Shown here: piece after piece, positions 39,895 to 50,390 of the stretch
How positions within the stretch are numbered: position 1 is the stretch's first letter
Layout: each line of letters starts with the position of its first letter
Assembly: GCA_030068145.1 (NCBI GenBank)
Contig: JAPJBO010000716.1
Coordinates: 55,066-119,065, forward strand
Direction: 5' to 3'
Length of the DNA: 64,000 bases
Origin: Diplonema papillatum
Lineage: Eukaryota; Euglenozoa; Diplonemea; Diplonemida; Diplonemidae
The notes under the pieces: generated by a model
The model's input: only the letters and a program-made list of their open reading frames with translations
What the model was told of the DNA's origin: nothing
Databases searched by the model: none
Program-made: the position numbers and the translations under genes

Positions 39895-40052
39895 AAAGGG
39901 GGGGGGATCGAATAATAACAGACTTGACACACGTCCGGCTGTCTCAAAACACCACTATTTGATCCTGCTACTGTTCGGCTACCCGGAACTTTTTTAGTTT
40001 AGTTTTTTAATAATATACACAGGTGTTATTATTCGACCCCCCCTCCCCCCCT
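39895..40052. mobile_element. MITE-like element, GGGTCGAATAATA ends, copy 2
   Basis: The left end GGGGGGATCGAATAATAACA and the right end TGTTATTATTCGACCCCCCC are inverted. The interior (TTGATCCTGCTACTGTTCGG, CTACCCGGAACTTTTTTAG) is the reverse complement of the interior of 50706-50828. Length is about 155 bases. Confidence 0.75.
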
Positions 40053-40659
40053 TTAAACGTGCCACAGTATAGGACTAATGTACATGTGTCAGGATCCCCA
40101 AGAATGTTGAGACTGCCGTTTCTTGAGGAAACGGGTCACGCCACGGAAGCATGGCAAAGCATAACCGTCTGTAACCACCCGCGGTAACCTCTCGTCGAGA
40201 TTCGTTGCGCATCAACTCCCTGAGTGAATCTGTGATACCTAGGCTAGTCACGGTACTGAGACAGGTGTCAATTGGGCAATATCCGCCTTGTGAAGTGTGG
40301 TGTTCCCAGACTTTTCTCGATTCAGCGGTACAGTGGTCAGAGAGTGAGAACCTCCTCACAGAAAGCGGTCTATCGCCAACTTCTTTCGGGGTATTTCAAG
40401 CAGAAGGAAAATCCGATCGATCAATGGTTCGTTGCTTACTTTTTTTTTTTTTTTTTCAGCTGCGTTCGTCGCATTCATTTACTCGCCCCCGGACGGCAGG
40501 ACGGGTTTCATTCTGCTTACTTGGTTTCTTGTCAAACGGCAAGCTTTCTTCCGGGAGCTGAGATTTTCGATTTGGGAGAGTGTTGGAATGGTATGCTCAA
40601 CATGTGTCCACTGTGGTTCGGTCCTTTAGATTGTTATGGAGGGGGTAGGATCTCACACG

Positions 40660-40800
40660 ACGCAATGGGGTTACATGACACATAACATGTGACATGACAG
40701 GTGGAAAACATAACGTGCGATCACATGCGACATGTGAATAAAGTTGAAAAGCATGTGAGTACATGCTATATCACATGCATATCAACGTAACATGCGAGAT
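40660..40800. repeat. CACATG-rich repeat, copy 1
   Basis: CACATG/CATGTG and ACATGT words occur about fifteen times (ACATGACACATAACATGTGA, GATCACATGCGACATGTG, TATATCACATGCATATCA). Order and several longer words (GTTGAAAA.CATGTGA, TAACATG) are shared with 45840-45965. Confidence 0.55.
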
Positions 40801-42872
40801 CAGTGGGTCGTGACGCTTGATGCTTGGGCAGAACCTTACCTCTCAGGCATGGTTGATAGTAACGTCATCGTACTTGAAGCAGAAAGAGAGAATGAAAATA
40901 AGGGGGGATCTTTTTCGATGACTCCCCAAAGCACGGTTGGTCGGATGTTGATTGCTTTGCTCTAGCACGGACACCGCGAACTGAAGGACGCCACGAGCCG
41001 ACTACGGGCTTCTCTTTTTTTTGTCAAAAGAAATACCCTCCTCCCCGATCCCTTGTCTGTATAGCTGAGAAAGCGGCCCTACACCCTGTCGCACTCACCC
41101 TGGCAGCGCAACAAGGGCGCGAATTGGAGCGGATGAGGTTGAAGTGGAAAGACTTTCCGCAGGGTACTAGCCTGCAGGAGCCGTGTAGTGGAGGATTCGC
41201 TCTTCGGGGGACTGACGTTTAGAGGCCTCGAAGTTGAAGAATTCCCTTCAGGGAAGTGGCCGGAAGAGTACAATGCCGGGCGAAAGAGCTCTCTCGTCAA
41301 CGGATTCTGCCGAAACTGGGTTTGCGCCGAAACGGCGGACGATCAGCATTGACTGACCAACGATGACGTTCAGGCCAGTCTTGCTCTTCGCGTACGCGGT
41401 GTCTAACCCTCTTTGGGATGCTCAAGTTAGCTTGAGACTCCGGATTCCATCTTCCGAACATGGTGTCAGTTCAGTAGAAATGTACACCACTAAATAAGCC
41501 TTCCGGTATTTGGGGCTACTGATAGAAACGAAACAACGGGTGATATCAGCAATCATGGTGAAATAAGATGATACTGGGCAGGAGTAGTAGTTGTTCGTCT
41601 AACCCAGGAGAGCTGCGGCACAGGGATCACCTCCCGGGAAGTTCTTAGGCCGCTTCACAAGTACCCCGTTTACTATGGACTAGCGGACGTAAAACGCGCG
41701 CCGGTGGGCAGGGCAAGGAAAGACCGAAGCATGGCACGCGCGTGCAAAGAGGTCTAGTGTTGGACAGAATCTTGCCTCCGCCCAGATGTTGTAGTGTTTG
41801 GACAGAATCTTGCCTCTGCCCAGATTTTGTAGCGTTTGTGGTGTTTGGACAGAACGCCCAGATTGTTTCACGTTTCTCGTGCGACTGACCCCACCCAATA
41901 ATGACGAATGCTTTTCCGTTGCTTCGTTCAACTTTTTCATGTACGCCCGCCACCGCCACCAGCAACGAGGAATACTTTTCACCCCGATTTCCGGGGGAAC
42001 AGCTAGACGCAGGGAAAAGTAACTATTGCTGGGGGGCCGGGCGTACTTGGAGGTTGGGACTTCGTTCGATATTATTTGGGTTGCTTCGTGCGTTTATTAA
42101 AACAAAAAAGAAGGAGAAGAAGAAGGAGCCAGCAGCTTCGTTTATTGCTAAAGTTTCACATCATCCCGCGCCACACACCCAGCACATCCGCTGTCAGAAC
42201 AACTGTTGCGTCTAATCGGAAGGCGGCTGGTGAAGGCAAAAGAAGAGGGGCGGGGACGAGCAGTGGGGTTGTATTGAATCCTTCGCAGTTGTATGGTGGT
42301 CCCAATAACATGTAGTAGGCGGCATCGTTGCTGCACCATGCGCATTGGTCGTCGGTGTCCAAGTGCTGTGTTCAACACTGAGCAGTACAGGACTCAGGCG
42401 AAGCACAAAACAGCCACCAACGGGATGCCCGGCGACTAATGGGAAGGAGCTCTCAAAACACACCTTCCGGGCCAAAAACCCCCTGGTGTGTTCGCAACTC
42501 GACCCGCAAGAGGGATGTGGTGTCACCCACCTGTGCGTTTGCGCATGAAACAGCATTTGCACTCGAGTACCACGTGTCTACTCGCCCTCGTGCTCAGAAC
42601 GGGATCTCGGGACCACCCCTTGTAACAGACAAACTACACATACGATGTTGCTTCGAAAAATATGGTCGCTCGTAGAGAGATCCGTCTAGAGGTCAGGCAG
42701 CGGGGGGGGGGGGGGTTTGTATAATGGTTTAGCTTGAAGGGAATTGGGAAGGTTGAAAAAGGTTTTGGGGGTCCGTCGGTTTGTGTTTTTTTTTTTTTTT
42801 ATTTTTGTTTTTTTTTTTTTTTTTTTTTTTTTTTGGGGGGGGGTAATTATTTTTTCGGGGGCTGGAGAGGGA
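40801..42872. other. Long gene-free stretch
   Basis: Contains a piece (41335-41430: GATCAGCATTGACTGACCAA, TCTTCGCGTACGCGGTGTCT) related to 1720-1810 and 62080-62115, and a small tandem repeat at 41755-41860 (GGACAGAATCTTGCCTC, GCCCAGAT, three partial units). Minus-strand frames at 41079-41300 and 42156-42362 have fair composition but no domain or start. G- and T-runs occur near 42699-42840. Confidence 0.35.
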
Positions 42873-43010
42873 ATGCAAGAACGTGCTTTGAATGGGTATG
42901 CGCTCGACGCTATTCGCCCGTGTTTCGGTCCTAGCAATCGCGTAACACCTAAGGCGGACCATCATCAGCGCGGAAGCTGAGTGGCTGCAGGCAGGACAGC
43001 GGGTGATTTT
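42873..43010 (+). repeat. Dispersed repeat family D, partial diverged copy
   Basis: GCAAGAACGTGCTTTGAAT, GTTTCGGTCCTAGCAATCGC and GGCGGACCATCATCAGCGCG as in 33615-33860. Another piece of the same family (GTTCGAAGCTCGTCGCAGCC) lies at 43294-43412, about 280 bases on. Confidence 0.6.
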
Positions 43011-44377
43011 CTGGCTGAGGGGATCAATCTTGTTTCGGTGTCAGCTGGGAACTGTCACGAAACAAGAGGGAATCCAACTGGTTAATTAAACCACAGCATT
43101 TCGCTTCATCACAGCGGTGGCGAGTGGAATGTGACTCCTGCCCAGTGCCTAGAAAATGTCAACGCTGAGAGATCAGGTCAAGCGCGGGTGAACGGCGGGG
43201 GTACCTATGACTACGGCCAACAACACGACAGAGCGATGGCTCTGCTTGACACCCCAGCAGGCGAGTGGGTCTCTTCGTCATCTAGTACTGCCCCTGGTCA
43301 AGAGTGTTAGTCGAGGTGAGCCTTGGCTGTTCGAAGCTCGTCGCAGCCACGACGGCACATCTCGGGGTGAAGGCCCCCCTACAACCGTGTGCCTGACCAA
43401 TCAGCTGAAACCCTGCCCGCCCCTGCTTGCTACAACGTGGCGTTGTCCTGAGTACGCCGATGCCTCTCATCCCACCGTTAAGACACTGTGCGTGACAGAC
43501 TCTCGCGACGGCAGTGTGCATGTGTCGCACGCACAGGGTGATGCAAAATGGTGAAAAGGCGCGAAGCAACCAGGCCAGACGACCCAGCGAGATTCAAGAC
43601 CAAGGCGACCAAGAGAAGGGGGGGCGCGACCCAGAGACCCGGGGCAGCCTGGAACCAGTGTGATGGGCCTTTCTTCGCACTCAAAGTTCGACTCATATGC
43701 ATGTGTGTTCGCAGTCGTTGGGTGGTATTTGACGGAGTGTTTCATCGGACACTCGCCCCCCTACTTGCACTCGTGGGGGGGGGGGGGGAGAAAGCTTGTT
43801 GATTTTGAGAGGGGAGACGCGCCCCAGCTAGCCCAGTACCCTTCTGTTTGCCTGCGATTTCGGTACGTGACCCGTGTGCATCCTTCCGCAACTATTCCCT
43901 CACAGAACAGACGGTGTGGAGGCACAGGGGCGGACCACTAATAGGAATTCTGTGTTTTGAGTGTTTTAGGGACCCGGTGGGTTGCTAGAAACACCGAGCG
44001 AGGCCCTTTTTCTTTCTTTGGAGCTATTTCGGGCAAAGGGGGGTGGTTTTGCGTTGCCGACTATCAACCGGGGGTTGATGCACAGTCTGGTGCCTTTTCG
44101 GCGTTTTCTTCTTTTTTTTTTTGTGGGCTTTTCCTTTGCAGGCTCAAGCCTTTGCCAGAAAAGCATTTTCCGCTATGGCCACGCCACGGGGGGAGGCTTT
44201 GACCTCCACCGGCCAGAAAGGGTGGGGCCTCGTCGTGGGGTCCATTCATATAAGAAAACGAACGGTCACTTTTCTTCGTTCGATGGTATTCATTTTTTTT
44301 TGTCTGGTTATTTCTTAGACTGAATTTCTTTTTTAGAGTGCAGGGGGAATTTCTTTTTTTCCGTTGGGTGGTCGGGA

Positions 44378-44605
44378 TCGGGGCCTACGGGTCAAGTTGC
44401 TACCGATTTCCCAAACTAAAGCATCAAGGCGTGGCGCACCTTGGGGCTTGGCGCTCGCGCTGAACACAAGCTCGTCGAGACGGTCAGCCACAGGGCAAAG
44501 CGGACGGGGTTGTGGCACTGTGCTGCCTCCGACTCAAGCTTTGCAAGCTGTGGTTGACCGTCACGTTCCTGGACCAGGAACGGCCTTTTTCTTCTTTCTT
44601 CTTCT
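44378..44605 (+). repeat. Dispersed repeat family G, copy 1
   Basis: CTACGGGTCAAGTTGCTACC, GATTTCCCAAACTAAAGCAT, GCGTGGCGCACCTTGGGGCT, GCAAGCTGTGGTTGACCGTC and ACGTTCCTGGACCAGGAACG occur in inverted orientation at 57610-57865. A third, partial copy is at 47110-47215. Confidence 0.65.
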
Positions 44606-44644
44606 TCTTCCGTTGGTGGTCGGGATAGTTATCTTCTTTTTCAG

Positions 44645-44850
44645 AGTGATACACGAGGGGCTGCCTTGCGCTCATTTCGAAGGAGGCTTGAAGAGGAGAA
44701 ACAAAAGAGTGGGTCGTTTTTTTGAACGCTTACGCCCGCCACTAAACCCAGATTTACCTGTGCGTCGTGTGGGCTACAGCACATTCCTCCTTTGAGTTTG
44801 TAACTGGCAGCCACCTCAAGTATTCTTACAGCAGGTGCTCGTACAAAATA
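44645..44850 (+). repeat. Dispersed repeat family B, copy
   Basis: GAGGGGCTGCCTTGCGCTCA, GAACGCTTACGCCCGCCACT, AAACCCAGATTTACCTGTGC and TACAGCAGGTGCTCGTACAA. It runs straight into repeat family H at 44845. Confidence 0.6.
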
Positions 44851-45115
44851 TGCCTTCGCTCGTTCGCTATTCTTGTCAAAACTTTTGCGTCGACGCATCC
44901 ACACCTTTTTTTTTTGAGCAGGCCAAATTTGGCCCTCTCTTCAGGTGGGGGTTTTTCATTTGCACCTGGTACGTCTTGGGTTAGGGATGTCCATGTGAAG
45001 CACGGACACGGAAACTGTAGCAGTGTCATATGTGATCTTCGGTACTGTGTTGGTTCGCTCATTGTTCAGGCTTACATTTTTGGAACACATTGCAATGCCG
45101 TGGGGGAAAAAAATT
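44845..45115 (+). repeat. Dispersed repeat family H, copy 2
   Basis: Same ordered blocks as 15430-15640 with about 50 extra bases (44910-44960). The minus strand keeps KKRCGCVDAKVLTRIANERR, close to the peptide of the other copy. Confidence 0.55.
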
Positions 45116-46765
45116 GAAAGGTTGTTTGTAACTGCAGCCCAGGGGGTCTTCGTGTCTCCGGGGGGCAGCATTCGGGCGTATTAAGGCTCTTGTTGCGTGC
45201 ACGGACGCTTGTTCGGCGGGTCACAGAGCACAAGCAGTGGGAAGCAACCGGTTGGCTCCACGGTACCCTCGTTGTCTGCAGTTTTCGGCAAGACTTTTTT
45301 TCTTCTAGAGCCCAATCAGGGCATTAGCTTGGTCTCCGGCCCATTTTCCACATTTGGACCGCTAACGGCTTTTTGCGTCCCACTCAGGAATAGGCTCAAC
45401 ACACGTATCTTCACGACACTACTGGGCCCTGAGTGCCTCGGATTGCACATTGGCCTGGGTGATGGTGTTGTGCCATTTTTTCCTTACTTTTCTCCGCCGG
45501 CTTTTCCAAATTTGGACTGACAGTCCAGATGTGGATTCAGAAGCTAATCCCCTGGCCCAGTGGGTTCGGGCCTTCCGGGAAAGGGCAGGGTGTGAGAGCT
45601 CAGACTCAGGACCGTCGCAACACAGCATCACCACAAAACCCAGAACGAGCGAAAAACACGGCCGCGGGGAACAACTATCGCGACAATTAAATGTAACTTC
45701 CTACCGAAAGCACTATCTCTCGACGTCGCCATACTTGAAGCGGACTTCAAACATTACAATAATAAGAACTGAGGCTAGACGCACCGTCGACAAAGGTGTA
45801 TGCGCAACTTGTCCAAAAGAACATCCGACACTCACTTGTTATGAGATTTCACGTGTGGCATAACATCACGTGGGAAAACGTAACATGTGGTCGCATGAGA
45901 AACCAGTTGAAAACCATGTGATCACATGTAAGGTCGCATGCTAACAACATAACGTTCCATGAAATCACTTGTAATAATAACCGTAACAAGGGGTCGTGCA
46001 GACTTAGAATGGTAACACCGCACCGCGGTTTGGTCCTTTTTCAACACGGACCTTGAGGCGGGAGGTGCAGCTCGAGTATGTGTCCTCCCTTCGGCATACA
46101 GTGCATAGAGTCGTAAATTGTCCATCTCGTCCAGACTCGCTTCTACTCTCGTTTAGACGAGAACAGACGAGTGCAGGCTGTTGTTGTCAGTGTGGAACTC
46201 CGTGCTTGACTTTCTGCGCTCGTTTCTTTCACCACATTGCCGGTGCCCTTCGGCCCGACGTTCTTCATTTTCTCCAGCCCCCCCTGTGTTGAGAAATTCT
46301 CGGCCACGAGAAAACAACGCGTGTGCACTGATTGGTTAGGGCAAGGATGGTGAACTTCTCGTTTCTTGCCCTGCGTGCGCGCAGAGACGGTGGGGGCGGG
46401 GGGGGAGGGCGAACCTTAGTTAGGAAATGGGGATAGAAGAGCGGAGTCTAAAAAAACTAGTTCCCGCGGCGCTGCCGCGCCTTGAGCAAGCCCCGGGGGA
46501 AAAACACAGCACCACTGTTCCGTAGCGTTCCCCGAAGCTTGTGCCACCAGTGGAGTCGGATTTGGGGTAGTCTGCTTGCTTTAAAAATTTCTGGTTTTCT
46601 GTCAATTTTCCACATTTCTTTTTAGGTGCCGTTCTTCCGGATTCGCCCGGGGCGGTGGCTCTCCCTTTCGTTACTTGCGTTGCTTGCGATCGATCGGTAT
46701 CCTGCACATCCGGCGGGGCGGGTGATGGACAATAGATAGACAGGGGGAAGAGGCTGTCGAAGAAA
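45116..46765. other. Stretch with only doubtful frames and one repeat
   Basis: A CACATG-rich repeat lies at 45840-45965 (copy 2 of 40660-40800). The minus-strand frame 46420-46707 lies just beyond a convincing stop codon of the exon at 46766, so it is probably 3' untranslated sequence. Other frames lack support. Confidence 0.3.
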
Positions 46766-46877
46766 TCACTGCTCGCTGGTGATGTCGCTGAGGTTTTCCA
46801 TCAGCGCCGTCAGGGAATCGAGCCTGCGAGTATGTTTTTTGAGTGAGTTGATCATTTCCGCTGCTCGGAAGCGGCGG
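46766..46877 (-). CDS. Terminal exon of an unidentified gene (possibly the CCCH gene)
   Basis: After the branch point CTAAC and acceptor CCGACTTGTTTAG the frame reads RRFRAAEMINSLKKHTRRLD, then SLTALMENLSDITSEQ and TGA (46768-46766). It is strongly protein-like, amphipathic and helical. The 52-base intron upstream joins it in phase to 46930-46982. It lies on the same strand and downstream of the CCCH exons with no other gene between, so it may be that gene's end, but the phase of exon 3 does not fit directly and at least one more exon would be needed. Not recognised as a family. Confidence 0.5.
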
Positions 46878-46929
46878 CTAAACAAGTCGGGTTAGACACA
46901 GCCTTCCGGGTTGAGCACACCAGGCTCAC

Positions 46930-46982
46930 GCGCGCCTAATTGGAAGCGCATGGCTTGGGAGCAGACGCATTTTGTCGACGCC
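46930..46982 (-). CDS. Small penultimate exon
   Basis: A 53-base exon coding GVDKMRLLPSHALPIRRA, bounded by a textbook acceptor (branch CTAAC, then gtctctctctctgtttcag) and a GTGAGC donor. It is spliced across 52 bases to 46877 with the phase kept (GC|C). The exon upstream is not identified; the intron would reach into or past the 79-bp repeat array. Confidence 0.5.
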
Positions 46983-47109
46983 CTGAAACAGAGAGAGAGA
47001 CGAGTTAGAGTGCAGGGACCATCTCTCCGAGGAGTATCCGGTCGCCCCACTAGGAACATGAAATGGCAATGGTGAACACGTCCAGCGCCGTCGGCTTACG
47101 CGAAGCAGC

Positions 47110-47215
47110 ATCCGAGGCGCCACGCCTTGCTTTCGTTCGGGAAATCGGTAGCCACTTGACCCGTAGGCCCGTAGCTATGCAGTACCGCCGAACACGTGAA
47201 GCTTGTACGCAACTT
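47110..47215 (-). repeat. Dispersed repeat family G, partial copy
   Basis: TCGGGAAATCGGTAGCCACT, TGACCCGTAGG and GCAGTACCGCCGAACACGTG, AAGCTTG match 57800-57865 and, inverted, 44378-44420. Confidence 0.55.
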
Positions 47216-47397
47216 CCTGCCGTCGTAAAATGACAGTAAGTATTGTACCGTAACCGGGGACCCGGGAAAGCCTGCCACACGGAGGCCAAGTGAGCTGGTC
47301 CACCCCCTATCTCCCTGGGCTGCAACGCATTGCCTGCTGCTGATTCTTACGAGACTGCACCACGGTCTTTCCCGTCCACCCCTACCCCCTGGTGCTA

Positions 47398-47875
47398 CAT
47401 AGAATCGCTTGTTGTTGTGTTCACGGTATCACACAGCCTGCACGGGACACCCATTGGTAAGACTCGCACTCGGACACATAGAATCGCTTGGTGTTGTGTT
47501 CACGGTATCACACAGCCTGCACGGGACACCCATTGGTAAGACTCGCACTCGGACACATAGAATCGCTTGGTGTTGTGTTCACGGTATCACACAGCCTGCA
47601 CGGGACACCCATTGGTAAGACTCGCACTCGGACACATAGAATCGCTTGGTGTTGTGTTCACGGTATCACACAGCCTGCACGGGACACCCATTGGTAAGAC
47701 TCGCGCTCGGACACATAGAATCGCTTGGTGTTGTGTTCACGGTATCACACAGCCTGCACGGGACACCCATTGGTAAGACTCGCACTCGGACACATAGAAT
47801 CGCTTGGTCTTGAGTGCACGGTGTCACACGGCCCACTGGACACCTGCGGGTAGGAGTCGCACTTCTGGACGCGCT
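47398..47875. repeat. Tandem array of 79-bp units (six copies)
   Basis: Units start at 47398, 47477, 47556, 47635, 47714 and 47793. Each has CATAGAATCGCTTGGTGTTG, CACGGTATCACACAGCCTGC, ACGGGACACCCATTGG and TAAGACTCGCACTCGGA. The four central units are nearly identical; the first and last differ, as expected of unequal exchange. Since 79 is not a multiple of three, each frame is stopped, so it is not coding. It lies within a likely intron or spacer of the minus-strand gene. Confidence 0.9.
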
Positions 47876-48224
47876 GAGGAAAGAAATGAGAAGTGGTTTA
47901 TCCTTTTGCTTTTCGTTGTCGACAACATTATTTACTTTCAGCGTCTTTGCATGCCTTTTAGTGACGGTACTTTTGGGTTTCTTTCTTTACCATGGATTTT
48001 CTGGACTTTACAACAACTTTATGGTGCCATAGAGTTGGTGTACTTTCTCTATGCCGCGTACGTCATGTTCGTTTAGCATTGAGTTCTTTTGTAAGTACAT
48101 GAACCACATGGATTAGCATGCACTGCTTCGTTTAGCAGCGGTTGCCGAATCATGCCGTAGCACCGTCCTTTCGCGTTTTTTCGACTTTTTCTGATACAAA
48201 ATACGTGAAAACGACATCGCATAC
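47876..48224. other. Spacer or intron after CCCH exon 3
   Basis: On the minus strand it begins with the donor GTATGC of exon 3. An excellent acceptor (cttctcatttctttcctcag) precedes position 47872, followed by CGCGTCCAGAAGTGC and another donor-like CAG|GTGTCC, so a 30-base exon is possible. On the plus strand a frame at 47850-48032 has a hydrophobic stretch (TLFTFSVFACLLVTVLLGFF) without further support. Confidence 0.3.
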
Positions 48225-48927
48225 CCGAAGGGCGAAAACTCGCCGTCGTGGCCGTCACAGGCGGCAAGGGAGGCCTGGTTGCCTTGCTTGCGGTGGATCG
48301 GCGAGTGCTGCAGGTAGTCCGGGTCCTCTTCCTGCGGCCGCCGCTGCTGCTGCTGCTGCTGCTGCTGCTCGGCGGCGGAAGTGCCCGGCGCGGGCTTCGG
48401 CGGCGCGGCCTTCGCGTCCGCCGGCGCGAAGATGGGCGGCGGCGACGCGACCCGGCGCACGTCCACTTTTTTGGGCACCGCGGGTGCGGCGTCTTTACCA
48501 GGCTCGCCTACCGGGGACGGCCTGCGCAGCAGCAGCCGCTCTTCGCCGTCCGAATCGGAGTCGGAATCCTCCTTCGGCCCCGCCTTGCCGACCAGTGCCG
48601 GCGCGGCCGCCCGGGCGGCTGGGGAGGCAGTAGGGGCTGCGGGAGGGCTGCCGTGCAGGGGGACGACGCCGGTGCCCTTGAACCAGTCGACGACGCTCTT
48701 TTCGGGGAGGTCCATCGCCTTCTCGTCCTGCGCCCGGACCACCGGTGAGGCCGTCGCGCTGCTCGGCGCCTGCGGCACGCCGGCGTAGCCGCCGCGTGCG
48801 CCCCGGTTCGAGGCCGCTGGCTTCGCGCCGCCGGGCGGCGTGTGGCTGCGCTCGTCGAGCGGGTCGTGCGTTGCGGCGCGGTCGCCGGCCAGCAACGGGG
48901 CCTGCTGGGCACCCCGGAACGGCGCGC
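48225..48927 (-). CDS. CCCH zinc-finger protein, exon 3 (disordered region)
   Basis: The frame after acceptor CCGATCAG reads APFRGAQQAPLLAGDRAATH, then SHTPPGGAKPAASNRGARGG, an acidic run (KEDSDSDSDGEERLLLRRPS), PKKVDVRRVASPPP and AEQQQQQQQQRRPQEEDPDY, LQHSPIHRKQGNQASL. It is typical disordered tail of an RNA regulator. The phase-1 acceptor fits the donor of exon 2. The donor chosen is CGG|GTATGC at 48224, because exons 1 and 2 also end at GTATGC; without it the frame stops at 48113. The first 150 bases of this exon have been copied to 50228-50390, and a shorter part with intron flank to 49808-50005. Confidence 0.55.
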
Positions 48928-49282
48928 CTGATCGGATTTCTTTAGCGTTATTTGTAGATTAGAAGGTTGTAGAGGAGGAGGGTTGAAGGAGTTGAAAACA
49001 GTGAGAAGGTGCGGGTTCGCTTCGGGTTGAATTTTTTAGAGTTAGGGCAGACTATTTTTTTTTTATCCGCGTCCTAGCACGCGGAAAATTTTGGGAAACC
49101 GTGGAAAAAAAAATAGTTGAAAAAAAAAATAGCTATTTTTTGCCCGAGAGGAAAGTTGTTTTCTTGCACGAGAGTTTTCCGGATTGCCACGAGGGCCCCC
49201 CGGGGTCATCCCCTGGTTCCACGGGGATCAACTGCTAGCTGTGCCCGCGTCCGTTGGATTTGTGTGAAGTCCTTCACTGTCG

Positions 49283-49683
49283 TCATCCGGTAGCCGAATA
49301 CGCATGCTGGGAATCAGCTATCCCTTTGCTCCTGTGATGCGTCGGGTACAGCGCGGTATAGGCCTTTGCTAGCTTCGGGTGGCCTGGGTCGAAACATTTC
49401 GAGATGGCGTGCGTTGAGAGCACGGGCAGCGCGTGGCCTCTGTACAACGCACCTTTTCCCCGCGTGGAGCACAGGTAGGACTGGGCTACCAGGTTGCACA
49501 CACGGGTGAAGCGCTCCCTTTTTTGGGCGTTCCTCGTACACCCTCCCACCGGTCCCGCGTGCAGGCACCCACCTAATAGTCGGGCCGTGTTGGTTGCCTT
49601 GACTTGACCGATACCCTGGACTCTGTAGGTGACCGACCGCGCAGTGACGACGACCAATTTTTTTTTTTTTTTTTTTTTTTTTT
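49283..49683 (-). mobile_element. Fragment of a second, diverged LINE of the same group
   Basis: The minus frame reads NTARLLGGCLHAGPVGGC, then RFTRVCNLVAQSYLCSTRGK and HALPVLSTHAISKCFDPGHP. It aligns with NRARLLGVCIHAGGRLSGCD and HVLPIVSMHCLSSCFDPRAP of the large LINE, just after the RT catalytic motif, at roughly half identity. A long A-run (minus strand; T-run 49658-49683) sits at its 5' junction. It lies inside the intron between CCCH exons 2 and 3. Confidence 0.75.
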
Positions 49684-49720
49684 GCGCGACGCGGATCAAA
49701 AAATTAAAATAGTCTGCCCT

Positions 49721-49780
49721 TAGAGCTCGCTTGAGAATCCGGGAATTTAGGGTCTCCGGGTGACCTTTGTTAAATGGGCT
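49721..49780 (-). repeat. Family A repeat in the CCCH intron, copy 1
   Basis: Plus-strand TAGAGCTCGCTTGAGAATCC, GGGAATTTAGGGTCTCCGGG and TGACCTTTGTTAAATGGGCT. It shares GTTAAATGGGCT with the next copy at 49996, so the two are probably related by local duplication. Confidence 0.7.
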
Positions 49781-49807
49781 CTCTCAGTGTTTCGTTTTCA
49801 TTAAGTG

Positions 49808-50005
49808 ATGGCTCGCCGGCCAGCAACGGGGCCTGCTGGGCACCGCGGAACGGCGCGCCTGATCGGATTTTTTAGCGTTATTTGTGGATGAGAAGGTCGG
49901 TACTTTGACGTCGCCGGTTGACCGTAGAGGCTTGTAGAGGAGGAGGGTTGAAGGAGTTGAGGACAGTGAGAAGGTGCAGCTCGTTTCGGGTTGTATTTTT
50001 TAGAG
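49808..50005 (-). repeat. Duplicated piece of CCCH exon 3 with its upstream intron flank
   Basis: GCCGGCCAGCAACGGGGCCT, GCTGGGCACC, GGAACGGCGCGCCTGATCGG, TTAGCGTTATTTGT and TAGAGGAGGAGGGTTGAAGG match 48885-49040 almost exactly. About 36 bases (GTACTTTGACGTCGCCGG and around) are extra here and resemble 27015-27060. The copy keeps the exon 3 acceptor site. Confidence 0.75.
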
Positions 50006-50066
50006 TTAAAGTTCGCTTGAGAATCCGGGATTTTAGGGCCTCCGGGTGACCTTTGTTAAATGGGCT
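49996..50066 (-). repeat. Family A repeat in the CCCH intron, copy 2
   Basis: Plus-strand TTTTTAGAGTTAAAGTTCGC, TTGAGAATCCGGGATTTTAG, GGCCTCCGGGTGACCTTTGT, TAAATGGGCT. Close to the family consensus. Confidence 0.75.
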
Positions 50067-50227
50067 AGGAGCTAGCAATCGTTTCCCCATTTGTATGCAC
50101 GCTGTTTCATTTTCAGGCGAGGGAGTCAGCCACCAAAACGTTTGGGCCTGCGCAATAATTTGAAGGACACCCCCGCAAGATGCGGAGGACTAAAAAGAGA
50201 CGCGAGAAGGTGCAGGTGTCTGTTGTC

Positions 50228-50390
50228 GCGCTGCTCGGCGCCTGCGGCACGCCGGCGTAGCCGCCGCGCGCGCCCCGGTTTGAGGCCGCTGGCTTCGCGC
50301 CGCCGGGCGGCGTGTGGCTGCGCTCGTCGAGTTGCGGCGCGGTCGGCCAGCAGCGGGGCCTGCTTTGCACCGCGGAACGGCGCGCCTGAT
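50228..50390 (-). repeat. Second duplicated piece of CCCH exon 3
   Basis: Minus-strand translation QLDERSHTPPGGAKPAASNR, GARGGYAGVPQAPSSAT is identical to exon 3 over some 37 residues, then sequence diverges. It begins at the exon's GGCGCGCCTGAT boundary. The frame downstream (TDTCTFSRLF) is unrelated, so it is probably not used, but a cryptic exon is possible. Repeat family C2 (50100-50200) and family A (50401-50445) flank it. Confidence 0.7.

Noticed and set aside
46420-46707. 95-residue minus frame (MQDTDRSQATQVTKGRAT)
   Set aside because: It lies just after the stop codon of the exon at 46766 on the same strand, so it is more likely 3' untranslated sequence; the start is not ATG.
47330-47776. 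Overlapping 69-residue frames repeating every 79 bases
   Set aside because: The unit is not a multiple of three, so each frame is stopped in the next unit; they are products of the tandem array.
47398-47875. Possible CRISPR-like array
   Set aside because: Units are contiguous with no variable spacers, and the window is eukaryotic.
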